This document shows positions 8,641 to 17,805 of a DNA stretch of 64,000 bases, piece after piece. The notes beneath the pieces are model-generated. The model ran no database searches, was not told where the DNA came from, and was given only the letters and a program-made list of their open reading frames with translations. The DNA is taken from NCBI RefSeq assembly GCF_007830125.1, contig NZ_VLLG01000004.1, positions 186,001 through 250,000 of the forward strand. The letters run 5' to 3'. The stretch's first letter is position 1. Each line of letters begins with the position of its first letter. The translations under genes and the position numbers were made by a program. The DNA comes from Chitinophaga japonensis. GTDB lineage: Bacteria; Bacteroidota; Bacteroidia; Chitinophagales; Chitinophagaceae.

Positions 8641-9888
8641 ATGATGGGAGTTTATGCTCGCTTGATATTTATCCTTGGTTCCTTTTTGGGTATGGTATTG
8701 AAGCCGGCAAAGGCCCAGTACCAGGGATATGTTTACGGGGAGGTGGTGCTGAAAAATAAGCAGACGTATACCGGGCCTATAAAATGGAGCGGGGGACAGC
8801 GGCTCTGGAGCGACGTGCTGTCAGTTGCGAAAAGCACCAATAAGAACGTATTTAAGTACCTGGATGGGTCCCAGATCAAAAGACTGAGTAACGAAGAGGG
8901 CGGGCGGGAAATTGACTGGAAATTCATGAGCTTGTGGGAGGACAGGTACCCGCGGCGGAAGAAGGAGATCCTGTGCCGGTTCGGGGATATTGATTTTATT
9001 CATGTCACCGGGTCAGATAAAGCGCAGATCTATTTCAAGAACGGGAGTAAGGTCAGGGCAGTACCCTACAAAGATGAAGCGGCCGAGCTGGGAAAAAGTA
9101 TTGTTGTTTACGTGGGAGGTGATTCAAAGACCATTAAATGGGACGAGATCAGCAGGGTGAACTTCAGGAATACGCCCAAAAACTCCCGGTTAGGGCGATG
9201 GGCGCCGCTTTACGGCACCGTGCATACCTCCAATGGCCCCATCACCGGGTTTATACAGTGGAACCGGTATAAGTACCTGAACGCACACAAATTGAGCGGG
9301 AAAACCCCGGACAATGCACCCGTAAGCTATGCCTTTGCGCATATTGCCCGTATAGAAAGACAGGGCGACCAGTCCCTGGTGCAGCTTCGTTCCGGTGAAA
9401 GTATGCTGCTGGGCGCATCGGATGATGTCAGCAGCGCAAACAAGGGCATCATCGTCATGCATCCCCTGTACGGGAGAGTGCTGGTAGAATGGAAAGCGTT
9501 CCGTTCCCTCACGCTGCAGGCGCAGCCTTCAACAGGGCTGGATTATGATAGCTATCCGGAGCCGTCCCGCTTATATGCAACCGTGCATACCACGGATAGC
9601 CGGACCTACAAAGGCACCTGCATGTTTGACCTGGATGAGGAGTGGAACGTGGAAATGCTGGATGGAAATAAAGACGGGCTATTTTATCAGATCCCCTTTT
9701 ACTATATTAGCAGCATTGCGCCCTACAGGCAGCGTTATTCCAAAGTCAGGCTAAGGAACAATAGCACTTTGCTGTTGGGCTGGGCCAACGATGTAAGCGA
9801 CAAGAACTGGGGGGTGATCATATGGTTACCCAATAAGAAGTACCAGTATATTCCATGGAACCAGGTAAAGGAAATTTCCTTCAGATAG
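8641..9888 (+). CDS. Secreted protein with three divergent internal repeats, unknown function
   Basis: A 415-residue protein starting at ATG 8641 with a signal peptide ending around PAKAQ. An upstream TTG would add only a second hydrophobic stretch, so it was rejected. I recognise no named domain. The mature protein consists of three divergent ~110-140-residue units. Each begins with a G/A-x-V strand followed by a Y/I-x-G segment, has a central F/Y-x-x-I-x-x-I stretch, then L-R-x-x-x-S/T-x-L-L-x-G followed by NDVS or DDVS and GVII/GIIV, and ends in a V/I-x-W strand and a phi-S/T-phi strand. The second and third units share ASDDVSSANKGIIV and ANDVSDKNWGVII. An all-beta fold is likely. The stop is 3 nt before the kinase start, so it is co-expressed with a two-component system. 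Confidence 0.75.
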   Translation: MMGVYARLIFILGSFLGMVLKPAKAQYQGYVYGEVVLKNKQTYTGPIKWSGGQRLWSDVLSVAKSTNKNVFKYLDGSQIKRLSNEEGGREIDWKFMSLWEDRYPRRKKEILCRFGDIDFIHVTGSDKAQIYFKNGSKVRAVPYKDEAAELGKSIVVYVGGDSKTIKWDEISRVNFRNTPKNSRLGRWAPLYGTVHTSNGPITGFIQWNRYKYLNAHKLSGKTPDNAPVSYAFAHIARIERQGDQSLVQLRSGESMLLGASDDVSSANKGIIVMHPLYGRVLVEWKAFRSLTLQAQPSTGLDYDSYPEPSRLYATVHTTDSRTYKGTCMFDLDEEWNVEMLDGNKDGLFYQIPFYYISSIAPYRQRYSKVRLRNNSTLLLGWANDVSDKNWGVIIWLPNKKYQYIPWNQVKEISFR

Positions 9889-9891
9889 ATC

Positions 9892-10827
9892 ATGAATAGC
9901 TTTTATATAGTGGCAATGGCCTGGATCATTACGGTGATCCTGTTGTTGTGGTTTGGGAACAAGTATATTTATTTCCTGCTGGACAGGAGTATTCCATGGA
10001 TGAAGCATACCACCAGGCGATTTTTTATCCAGTTGGTGGTAAGCGCCCTGTACTCCCTGTGCTGTATCAACCTTACCTATTATCTTTTTAAGATCACCAC
10101 CAACAGTACGCCGCCGGACCTTACACAGGTGATGGTGCTGAACGTATATGGCCTGCTTTTTACCATCCCCCTGTTATCTGTCAACTTTGGCATCTATTTC
10201 ATGATGCAATGGAAAAAAGCGCAGGTACAGGCCAATCAATTGAAGGAGGACAGCCTGCAGGCGCAGCTCAGCTCACTGCGGATGCAGTTGGACCCGCACT
10301 TCCTGTTCAACAACCTTAATGTGCTGGCCAGCCTGATCGACAAAGACCGGGACGAAGCGCAGAACTTCCTGGACAAGTTTGCCGATGTGTACCGCTATGT
10401 GCTGCAACACAAAAAAGAGGAGCTGGTGCCGCTGCATACGGAGCTGGAGTTCATAAAAGCGTACTGCCACCTGTTGAAGAAGCGTTTTGGAGAGGGGTTG
10501 GTGATCGATATTCCCGGTGTTCCCGATACGGCGCGTGCCTGCTGTATCCCGCCATTATCCCTGCAAATGCTGATGGAGAATGCCGTGAAGCACAACACCA
10601 TTTCCAGGGACCAGCCATTGCGCATCCGGGTTTACCTGCAGGGGAAGCAATGGATCACTGTGGAAAACGCTTACCAGCCCTTACAAAAGGGGGCCGTGGT
10701 AAGGTCGGAAAGCGGCCTGGAGAACATCCGGAAGCGTTACCAGCATTTGTCTGCCCTGCAGGTCAATGTCAGTTGCGACCGCCATTTTTTTAAAGTAGAT
10801 TTACCGCTATTGGAGATAGATGAATAA
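9892..10827 (+). CDS. LytS/YehU-type sensor histidine kinase
   Basis: A 311-residue kinase with about four N-terminal membrane segments (residues 5-30, 45-68, 85-110) and very little extracytoplasmic sequence. A short linker coiled coil follows, then a His_kinase domain with the signature QLDPHFLFNNLN (phospho-acceptor His136) and an HATPase domain with MLMENAVKHN. It lacks the usual G-box glycine run, as is normal for this family. It lies 3 nt after the secreted-repeat gene and 12 nt before its LytTR partner, so signal protein, kinase and regulator are probably one operon. The tight linkage suggests the secreted protein and kinase share a stimulus or function. Confidence 0.92.
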   Translation: MNSFYIVAMAWIITVILLLWFGNKYIYFLLDRSIPWMKHTTRRFFIQLVVSALYSLCCINLTYYLFKITTNSTPPDLTQVMVLNVYGLLFTIPLLSVNFGIYFMMQWKKAQVQANQLKEDSLQAQLSSLRMQLDPHFLFNNLNVLASLIDKDRDEAQNFLDKFADVYRYVLQHKKEELVPLHTELEFIKAYCHLLKKRFGEGLVIDIPGVPDTARACCIPPLSLQMLMENAVKHNTISRDQPLRIRVYLQGKQWITVENAYQPLQKGAVVRSESGLENIRKRYQHLSALQVNVSCDRHFFKVDLPLLEIDE

Positions 10828-10839
10828 AACTTACTGCCA

Positions 10840-11607
10840 ATGGAAGTATTGATCATTGAAGATGAAGAACCTGCTGCGGAAAGGCTGGTCGGGCTCTTAA
10901 GGCAATATGACGCACGTATCCGGCCCCTGGCGATCCTGTCCTCTGTGGAGGAGGTGGTAAAATGGTTTGGGGATCACCGGCAGCCGGACCTGGTATTGCT
11001 GGATATTCATTTGTCAGACGGCTTGTGCTTTGATATCTTTAAACAGGTAGCCGTCCGGTGCCCGATCATTTTCTGCACGGCGTACGATCAGTATGTGCTG
11101 GACGCCTTCCAGGTGCACAGCATAGATTACCTGCTAAAACCGGTACAATACCAGAAACTGGAGAAAAGCCTCCGGAAAATGGAGGCCATCCGTTCCCAGA
11201 TGCGGCCTCCTGGCAACGACCCTCATTTTAACGAGATCATTCAGATCATCAGGACAGGCCGGCATAGCTATAAATCCCGCTTCATGGTAAAAACAGGCAA
11301 CCGGATCAAAGCCGTTAAAAGCAGCGATATTGCCTATTTCAATTCTCGCAATAAAGTCACCCTGCTGGTGACCAGGGACGGGCAGCGTTTTCCCCTGGAC
11401 TATACGCTGGACGAGCTGATGACCATGCTGGACCCGGTGATGTTCTTTCATGTAAACCGTAACCTGGTCATACACATCGATTCCGTGAAGGAAGTGCACC
11501 CTTATTTTAAGGGCCGGCTCAAACTGCTCTTGTCGCCGGAACAGGAAGAGGAGATCGTGATCAGCAGCCAGAAGACACCGCTTTTTAAAGCCTGGCTGGA
11601 CCATTGA
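10840..11607 (+). CDS. LytTR-family response regulator
   Basis: A 255-residue regulator with an N-terminal receiver (acidic pocket EDEE, phospho-acceptor Asp55 in LVLLDIHLSD, conserved Lys in YLLKPVQ) and a C-terminal LytTR DNA-binding domain (from about residue 150, containing FFHVNRNLVIHIDSVKEV). It is the cognate partner of the kinase 12 bp upstream. LytTR regulators bind paired direct repeats; I did not identify such sites confidently upstream of neighbouring genes. Confidence 0.93.
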   Translation: MEVLIIEDEEPAAERLVGLLRQYDARIRPLAILSSVEEVVKWFGDHRQPDLVLLDIHLSDGLCFDIFKQVAVRCPIIFCTAYDQYVLDAFQVHSIDYLLKPVQYQKLEKSLRKMEAIRSQMRPPGNDPHFNEIIQIIRTGRHSYKSRFMVKTGNRIKAVKSSDIAYFNSRNKVTLLVTRDGQRFPLDYTLDELMTMLDPVMFFHVNRNLVIHIDSVKEVHPYFKGRLKLLLSPEQEEEIVISSQKTPLFKAWLDH

Positions 11608-11758
11608 CCCTGCTTAATTCAGTATGCTGTAATCCCGCCTCATCCGTATAATATCCATTTACATCGGAAATGGTTTTTTTCCTGTGCGGAAATCTGTTTC
11701 TTTTGAAAGCAGCTAAGAGGTTTATTGTAAAAACAAATCATAAAAGAACGAGTTGCTG

Positions 11759-13420
11759 ATGAATTTCACGTATCTGAAAAAATCAACATTCCGGCGCTAC
11801 GGCCTGGCACTTGCGCTGGTAACAGCATGCGGACTACAACCTGCATCCGCGCAATATCCAAAAATGCCACAAGAGGTGGCGCACGCCAGCCGCGCATTAA
11901 TGGAAGCGGCAGAACGCCATTCTGATTCCGCCTGGCAGCAGGCATGGCCGATCATCCAGGCGGAAGCCAGGAAAGGCAAACCTTATATTCCCTGGGCGCA
12001 CCGGCCTACAGACCTGCCGCAGGCGGACATCCCGGCTTTCCCGGGCGCGGAAGGCGGCGGCAAATACAGCTTTGGCGGCCGCGGGGGTAAAGTGCTGGTG
12101 GTGACCAACCTGGATGATGATGGCCCGGGCAGTTTCCGCTGGGCCTGCGAACAGGGCGGCGCCCGTACGGTGGTGTTCAATGTGGCCGGCATCATTCGCC
12201 TGAAAAGCCCGCTGATCATACGCGCTCCCTATATTACCATTGCGGGACAATCAGCTCCGGGCAATGGCGTGTGCATAGCCGGGGAATCCGTATGGATCAA
12301 TACGCATGATGTGATCATACGGTACATGCGCTTCCGCCGTGGCGAAACCTTTGTAGGCCGCCGCGACGACGCCATCGGCGGCAATCCTGTGGGCAACATC
12401 ATCATAGACCATGTTTCCACGAGCTGGGGACTGGACGAGAATATGAGCTTTTATCGGCATATGTATAACGACAGCACCGGCAAGAAGGAGGAAAAGCTGC
12501 CCACGGTGAACCTCACCATCCAGCATTCCATTTTCTCTGAAGGGCTGGATACCTGGAACCACGCCTTTGGCAGCACGCTGGGCGGCGAGAACGCTACCTT
12601 CATGCGGAACCTCTGGGCGGATAATACCGGCCGTAATCCCTCCATCGGCTGGAACGGCATTTTCAATTTTGTAAACAACGTGGTATTCAACTGGGTGCAT
12701 CGTTCCGTGGATGGCGGCGATTATACCGCCACGTACAACATGATCAACAATTATTTCAAGCCCGGTCCGGCTACTTCGAAAAGCTCGCCGGTAGGCCACC
12801 GCATATTGAAGCCTGAATCCGGCCGCAGTAAGCTGAAGTATAAAGTATTCGGTCGCGCTTATGTGCATGGCAATATCATGGAAGGATACCCCGAAATAAC
12901 CAGGGATAACTGGGCCGGAGGCGTTCAGGTAGAGGATGAAAATGACCACGAGGGTCCGGTTTCCGCGAAATACATGGCTTATATGCGCTGGACAAAGCCT
13001 TTCCCAATGGCGCCGGTAACCATTATGTCCGCAAAAGAGGCATTTGACTATGTGCTGAAGCACGCAGGCGCTACGCTTCCTGAAAGGGACCCCGTGGATG
13101 CCCGTGTTATTGAGCAGGTAAGGACCGGCAAGATCAGCTATCCGAAGGATGTAAAATTACCCGCAACACAGTTTGAGCACCGCCGCCTGCCTATTGATTC
13201 CTATAAGATGGGTATCATTACAGATGTAAGCCAGGTGGGCGGGTACCCGGAATACAAAGGCGCGCCCTATAAAGACGCCGACAACGATGGCCTGCCGGAT
13301 GCCTGGGAGAAACAGCATGGCCTGAACCCGAATGACGCAGGAGATGCCAGCCTGGATAAGGATGGGGACGGCTATACGAACATTGAGCAATTCCTGAACG
13401 GGATAGCGGCCGGGAAGTAG
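11759..13420 (+). CDS. Pectate lyase (PL1-like) with C-terminal Ca-binding TSP3-like tail
   Basis: A secreted pectate lyase-type protein of 553 residues. The signal peptide (LALALVTACGLQPASA) ends near residue 31. The catalytic parallel beta-helix runs from about FPGAEGGGKYSFGGRGG to ~370, with the family segments VVFNVAGIIRL, IIIDHVSTSWGLDE and a later NNYFKPGP stretch. The C-terminal ~45 residues hold Asp-rich loops (DADNDGLPDAWE, DKDGDGYTNIEQF) typical of thrombospondin type-3/dockerin-like calcium sites. ATG 11759 is preferred over the TTG two codons earlier. It precedes the beta-barrel gene by 33 bp, suggesting a small pectin-use operon. It would cleave alpha-1,4-galacturonan by beta-elimination; exact substrate is inferred. 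Confidence 0.88.
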   Translation: MNFTYLKKSTFRRYGLALALVTACGLQPASAQYPKMPQEVAHASRALMEAAERHSDSAWQQAWPIIQAEARKGKPYIPWAHRPTDLPQADIPAFPGAEGGGKYSFGGRGGKVLVVTNLDDDGPGSFRWACEQGGARTVVFNVAGIIRLKSPLIIRAPYITIAGQSAPGNGVCIAGESVWINTHDVIIRYMRFRRGETFVGRRDDAIGGNPVGNIIIDHVSTSWGLDENMSFYRHMYNDSTGKKEEKLPTVNLTIQHSIFSEGLDTWNHAFGSTLGGENATFMRNLWADNTGRNPSIGWNGIFNFVNNVVFNWVHRSVDGGDYTATYNMINNYFKPGPATSKSSPVGHRILKPESGRSKLKYKVFGRAYVHGNIMEGYPEITRDNWAGGVQVEDENDHEGPVSAKYMAYMRWTKPFPMAPVTIMSAKEAFDYVLKHAGATLPERDPVDARVIEQVRTGKISYPKDVKLPATQFEHRRLPIDSYKMGIITDVSQVGGYPEYKGAPYKDADNDGLPDAWEKQHGLNPNDAGDASLDKDGDGYTNIEQFLNGIAAGK

Positions 13421-13453
13421 GGGGAACCGCTGCCCGGCGCAAGACAGCAACCT

Positions 13454-16066
13454 ATGCGGATCACCTGGATAATATTTCTTTTACTCCTGTCCATTGCCGG
13501 TTATGCCCAACATACCAGGAGTGTGAAAGGACATATCCGGGACAGCGCCGGCAATCCCTTGCCTGGCGCGGTGGTGATGCTGGTGTCTGACGCGGACAGC
13601 CTGGCGCTGGCAGTGGATACCGCCGGCGGGTTTGTTTTCAGCAAGGTCAGATCGCCCCGCTTCAGGCTGCAGGCAAGCTTCATCGGGTACAAAACTTTTA
13701 TCCGGCAGTATCAGGTAGCGGAAAGCGCCGCCAGCATACTGCTGGATACAATTATCCTGGCAGATGCGCAGACCCGCCTGGGAGAGATCGTGGTCAGGGC
13801 TACCGTGCCGGTAAAAGTGAAGGAGGATACCATTGAATACGATGCGAAAGCCTTCAAGGTAAGGGAAGGCGATGCGGTGGAGGAGATCGTGAAAAAGCTG
13901 CCCGGCATGGAGGTGGACAAGAATGGCAACATGACCGTACAGGGGGAGCCCATTACCAGGGTAAAGCTGAACGGCAAAGACTTTTTCGGCGATGATGCTG
14001 CCGCTGCCATTCAAAACCTTCCCGCCGATATTGTGAAGAACCTGCAGGTTATTGACGACTACGGCGACAAGGCGGCGGTAACAGGCGTTAAGGGCACCAC
14101 TCCCGAAAAAATACTGAACATCAATTTGGAGCCGGATAAGGAGCATGGCTATTATGGCAAGGCCACCGGCGGGTTGGGCACAGCGGGCCGCTACCTGGGC
14201 CGCCTCCGGTCCAATATATTGCAGGGGAAGCGGCAAATTGCGTTTGATGGCGCCGTTAATAATACGGAAAGCGGGGACGGCATCTCCGAAAGGAGATCGG
14301 TAAAGGTCAATTACCGCGACAACTGGGGCGCAGCGCTGGAATCGTACGGGAGCTACCGTTATAACAACCGGCAGCATGACATCATAGCGTCTACGTACAG
14401 CCAGAGCATCTTCCAGGATTATACCAAAATAGAGGATGAGAACAGGAACAGCCATTCCGGGCAGGATCAGCACCGGTTTTCCTGGAACCTGGAATACCAG
14501 GTGGATTCCAGTAATTATCTTAAAATAGAGCCGGATATTGCCTACAACGCCAATTCCTCGCATAATACAGGTCTTACAAAAACGTTCCTGCCGGGCGGCT
14601 CCTCTGTTAAGCATAACCAGTCTTTCAGCAACGCTAGCGCATCGGACATAGGCACGGAGCTGTTCTATAATCATAAGTTCCGGAAGCGCGGCCGTAACCT
14701 GAGCCTGGAGGCGGAGATCAGCGTTTCCGGCGGGGATGCCTACAGCGATGTAAAGAACCGGTACACGATCACCGATTCGTCCGGCAATATCACGAACGAA
14801 GACCAGTTGCAACTGGCTGCCACCAGCAACAAAGTGGTCCGGACGGAGATAGAAGCATCGTATATAGAGCCGCTGTCAGCGGCTTCCTATGCCGTGCTGG
14901 AATACGAATGGGACAGGTCCGGTACGGAAAATATCCGCAACACCAGCGATGTGGACCCCATCAGCGGTGAACAAAAGCCCAACCTCCAGCAAAGCAATCA
15001 TTATAATTACCAGTTCGTTACCCATCGTATCGGGCTTAGCTACCAGTTCAAGCAGGAAAAGCTGAAATACATGATCGGGATGTCTGCCCAGCCCTCATTG
15101 CTGAAAGGACAGGACCTCAGCCGGGATAATGTTACTTCCAGGCATCTGTTCAACCTGATCCCCGTTGCACGGCTGGTGTACCGTTTTTCCAGGAAGAAAA
15201 CTTTCTCGGCCAGGTATTACGGCAGGAGCCGGGCGCCGGGCTTTACCCAACTGCAGCCCCTTACCGATAATTCCGATCTCCAGAATACGGTAACCGGCAA
15301 CCCGGATCTGAAACCCGAGTTTTCCAATGATCTTTACCTGGAATACAAACAGTCGGACTGGTCGTCCGGTTATACCATGTTGGCCAAACTGGCCCTGAAC
15401 CAGACCCGGAATAAAATTGTAACTACGAGGGTGATCATTGCCGACAGCCTGAAGGAAAGGACCAGCTATGTGAATACGGACGGGTTTTATCATGTGAAAG
15501 GCTTCTATACCATTTCCAGGCCGTTTGCAGATCGCCGCTATACCCTTACTTACTTCGGCAACGCCGCCTTCAGTAACAACATTGCTTTTACCAATGAAGA
15601 AAGGAACGTGGGCAAAGACCTGGATATCCGGCAGGGGCTGAAGTTTCGCCTGGACCTGGAGGATGTGGTGGACGCCGAGCTCAACACGGCGTACTCGTTT
15701 AACCGCACCAGCTACTCATCCGCTGCATTTGAAGGCAGGCAGGTCCATCGCATTTTTATCCGGTTGGGAGGCAGGAACTATTTTTTCAGTAACTGGACCC
15801 TGGGATATGATCTTTCCCACACTATCAATAACGGGTACAATACCGGCAACGCCAATCCAACCTTGTTGAACGTATATGTTGAACGGCGCTTCCTGAAAGG
15901 CAACAAGGGCACACTGCGACTGGCAGGCTTTGACCTTTTCAATGAAAACACCGGCATTTCCCGGGATGTTTTTGATAACAGGATCGTAGACCGGCAGCAC
16001 AACCGGCTGGCCAGGTATTTCATGCTTTCATTTAACTACAGGCTGCAGGATTTTGGGGGTGGGTGA
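13454..16066 (+). CDS. TonB-dependent-receptor-like outer-membrane beta-barrel protein
   Basis: An 870-residue outer-membrane protein. After a signal peptide ending ...IAGYAQ comes a carboxypeptidase-regulatory-like/CarbopepD domain (RSVKGHIRDSAGNPLPGAVV), then a plug-like region with VEEIVKKLPGMEV and ITRVKLNGKDFFG, then a long barrel (OMP_b-brl_3 type) ending FMLSFNYRLQDFGGG. The class is close to TonB-dependent receptors but lacks a SusD partner. It follows the pectate lyase by 33 bp and may import or bind its products, or may be an unrelated receptor of the common outer-membrane beta-barrel group. Confidence 0.87.
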   Translation: MRITWIIFLLLLSIAGYAQHTRSVKGHIRDSAGNPLPGAVVMLVSDADSLALAVDTAGGFVFSKVRSPRFRLQASFIGYKTFIRQYQVAESAASILLDTIILADAQTRLGEIVVRATVPVKVKEDTIEYDAKAFKVREGDAVEEIVKKLPGMEVDKNGNMTVQGEPITRVKLNGKDFFGDDAAAAIQNLPADIVKNLQVIDDYGDKAAVTGVKGTTPEKILNINLEPDKEHGYYGKATGGLGTAGRYLGRLRSNILQGKRQIAFDGAVNNTESGDGISERRSVKVNYRDNWGAALESYGSYRYNNRQHDIIASTYSQSIFQDYTKIEDENRNSHSGQDQHRFSWNLEYQVDSSNYLKIEPDIAYNANSSHNTGLTKTFLPGGSSVKHNQSFSNASASDIGTELFYNHKFRKRGRNLSLEAEISVSGGDAYSDVKNRYTITDSSGNITNEDQLQLAATSNKVVRTEIEASYIEPLSAASYAVLEYEWDRSGTENIRNTSDVDPISGEQKPNLQQSNHYNYQFVTHRIGLSYQFKQEKLKYMIGMSAQPSLLKGQDLSRDNVTSRHLFNLIPVARLVYRFSRKKTFSARYYGRSRAPGFTQLQPLTDNSDLQNTVTGNPDLKPEFSNDLYLEYKQSDWSSGYTMLAKLALNQTRNKIVTTRVIIADSLKERTSYVNTDGFYHVKGFYTISRPFADRRYTLTYFGNAAFSNNIAFTNEERNVGKDLDIRQGLKFRLDLEDVVDAELNTAYSFNRTSYSSAAFEGRQVHRIFIRLGGRNYFFSNWTLGYDLSHTINNGYNTGNANPTLLNVYVERRFLKGNKGTLRLAGFDLFNENTGISRDVFDNRIVDRQHNRLARYFMLSFNYRLQDFGGG

Positions 16067-16219
16067 GACTTATTACCTGCAAGGGCGAGGAGGCGGATAG
16101 ACTTTGAGCAGGGGGATTTAGACAATGGCTCGTTTGTGGAAATATTTGTATTTTGCCTGGGAAGTATCGGAATAAACCAGTGGCTGATACCATACTTTTT
16201 TCAAATATACCGGGAAATC

Positions 16220-17044
16220 ATGCACTACTATACCATAGCACCTCCCGCCCGGCTTGCAGAATATATCCAGTTCTTTTGGGTGCTGGAAGGTTCGGCTGGC
16301 GCCGAAGCGCCGTTCTGCCACCGCGTGCTGGCGGAGAGCGCGCCGGAATGGATATTTTATTGCAAAGGACAATTTGAAGCATATGGAACCGGGACCGACC
16401 GGCAAACAACTTCCCTTTCCTGTTTAGCCGGGCAGATGCAGGGCTTCAAAAAGCTGTCTACTGCAAGTGATTTCTGCCTGTTCGGCATCTATCTTTTTCC
16501 CTACGCCATTCCTGCCATTTTTGGCTTGCCAGCCCATGCGCTGAGCGATCAGACAGTGGACATCGGCATGCTGCTGGGCAGGGAAGGGCCGGAGCTGGAG
16601 GAAAAGATGTTTGCAGCCACGGATCACCGGCAGCGCGCCATGATCATTTCATGTTTTATCCTGCAGCGGCTGGCAAAGAGCCGGGAAACGGAGCACCCGG
16701 TTTTTGCCTCGATAAAACAGGTGCTTTTTTCCGCGACGGCATTGTCGATCCCGGCGCTGGCAGATGCCTGTTATTTGTCGCGCAGGCAGTTTGAAAGGAA
16801 ATTCATACACTATGCCGGGTATAGCCCCAAACAGTTCCAGCGAATCGCCCGGTTCAACGCGGTTATCAAGGGACTGGCGAAATGGCCCGGGTCGCTGACG
16901 GAAATGGCCTACCACTGCGGTTATTACGATCAGTCTCACTTTATTCATGACTTTCGCCTGTTTTCAGGATATAACCCCAAAGCTTTTTTTCGGCACCAAA
17001 AGGAAGCGGTTGATTACCGGGCCTTTGAAGAGTTCAATCCCTGA
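16220..17044 (+). CDS. AraC family transcriptional regulator
   Basis: A 274-residue regulator with an N-terminal domain of the type found in many Bacteroidota AraC proteins (starts MHYYTIAPPARLAEYIQFFW, DUF6597-like) and a C-terminal AraC HTH (LSIPALADACYLSRRQFERK, then the second HTH around EMAYHCGYYDQSHFIHDFR). ATG 16220 is chosen because it matches the usual family start; the upstream GTG at 16136 adds 28 residues without family match. It stands alone on the plus strand between the receptor gene and a small membrane protein; the target is not evident. Confidence 0.88.
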   Translation: MHYYTIAPPARLAEYIQFFWVLEGSAGAEAPFCHRVLAESAPEWIFYCKGQFEAYGTGTDRQTTSLSCLAGQMQGFKKLSTASDFCLFGIYLFPYAIPAIFGLPAHALSDQTVDIGMLLGREGPELEEKMFAATDHRQRAMIISCFILQRLAKSRETEHPVFASIKQVLFSATALSIPALADACYLSRRQFERKFIHYAGYSPKQFQRIARFNAVIKGLAKWPGSLTEMAYHCGYYDQSHFIHDFRLFSGYNPKAFFRHQKEAVDYRAFEEFNP

Positions 17045-17077
17045 TCCGGCGGCGGTAACATGTCGCGATTTTCCAAT

Positions 17078-17105
17078 TTTGCCCGATGCGCCGCATGTAG
17101 CTTTG
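17078..17105 (+). promoter_or_regulatory. Bacteroidota-type promoter for the gene at 17120
   Basis: TTTG at 17078-17081 and TAGCTTTG at 17098-17105 (TAnnTTTG consensus), 16 bp apart, which is a little short. The start codon at 17120 lies 14 nt after the -7 element, supporting that ATG over the one at 17060, which would lie upstream of the promoter. Confidence 0.45.
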
Positions 17106-17119
17106 TCAAAAAAAGTTTT

Positions 17120-17581
17120 ATGAGCTTACAGGGCAGGACCTTCGTTAAAAAGTATCTTCCATTTATTTTTGCGGCTTGCTTAATTATCGGGTCTCTTCTT
17201 TTTGCAGCCGGGCGCGTGTTTTCGCAAGCGGCGCCTGACGGTACATCACCGGCTGTTACCGGCATTACTACCGGGCGTGCGTGGTCCATCGTTGGGGGAA
17301 TAATAGCGATCATCAGCCTGGGGATGGGATGGCGGGCTAAAGCGCGCGCAAATTCAGCCCCGATTGCCGGTGCGGAGCATGGCGGCAGGAAGCAGGGGCA
17401 AGCCATCATTGCCTTGTTACTGGGAGGCATCGCCATTTTGCTCAGCGTGGTGCATCTCAGCGTATCTGCCGGGGCTGTTTTTGGTTCAGGCAGTGGAAAA
17501 GCGGGGGCCATTGTTACGCTTGTACTGGCCTTGGCCGGCACGGCTTTAAGTGGACTGGCGCTCCGCGCGGGAAAAGCGTAA
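17120..17581 (+). CDS. Small hypothetical membrane protein
   Basis: A 153-residue protein with an N-terminal hydrophobic segment (residues 10-32, possibly a signal sequence ending near FSQA) and three further transmembrane segments (about 53-70, 92-115 and 126-150). Glycine and alanine dominate the helices. I recognise no family beyond a general DUF4190-like small membrane protein pattern. It is preceded by a good -7 element and not tightly linked to either neighbour. Confidence 0.6.
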   Translation: MSLQGRTFVKKYLPFIFAACLIIGSLLFAAGRVFSQAAPDGTSPAVTGITTGRAWSIVGGIIAIISLGMGWRAKARANSAPIAGAEHGGRKQGQAIIALLLGGIAILLSVVHLSVSAGAVFGSGSGKAGAIVTLVLALAGTALSGLALRAGKA

Positions 17582-17771
17582 AAAGGAAGCGGAATAATAC
17601 TTCTTTCCGGCCCCGCCACCATTGCCTGGCCAAAAGATCAGCACTGCTTTAAAGAGAACTGCCCAATCGGTAGTTGTACCGGCTTCGATTCCCGGTCTGA
17701 TTGCAGCCAGTCGTTTTGCGGTTATGATAGCAGGATTATTGCTGTAAATAGTGTTACCTTTAAAGTGTACA

Positions 17772-17779
17772 TACCTTTG
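17772..17779 (+). promoter_or_regulatory. Probable -7 element for the DUF4157 gene
   Basis: TACCTTTG matches the Bacteroidota -7 consensus TAnnTTTG and lies 26 nt before the ATG at 17806. No good TTTG -33 element is seen at the expected 19-bp distance. Confidence 0.4.
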
Positions 17780-17805
17780 TTCCCTCAAAGAGCCCATTTT
17801 TGCCC

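Noticed and set aside
13481-14812. Long antisense reading frame (443 codons) within the outer-membrane receptor gene
   Set aside because: It lies entirely opposite a well-supported gene, has no family match and reflects codon bias of the real frame.
17670-17725. tRNA T-arm-like sequence (accgg...ttcgatt...ccggt followed by gcca)
   Set aside because: Only the T-arm resemblance is present; no matching acceptor, D-arm or anticodon arm can be folded upstream, so it is not called a tRNA.
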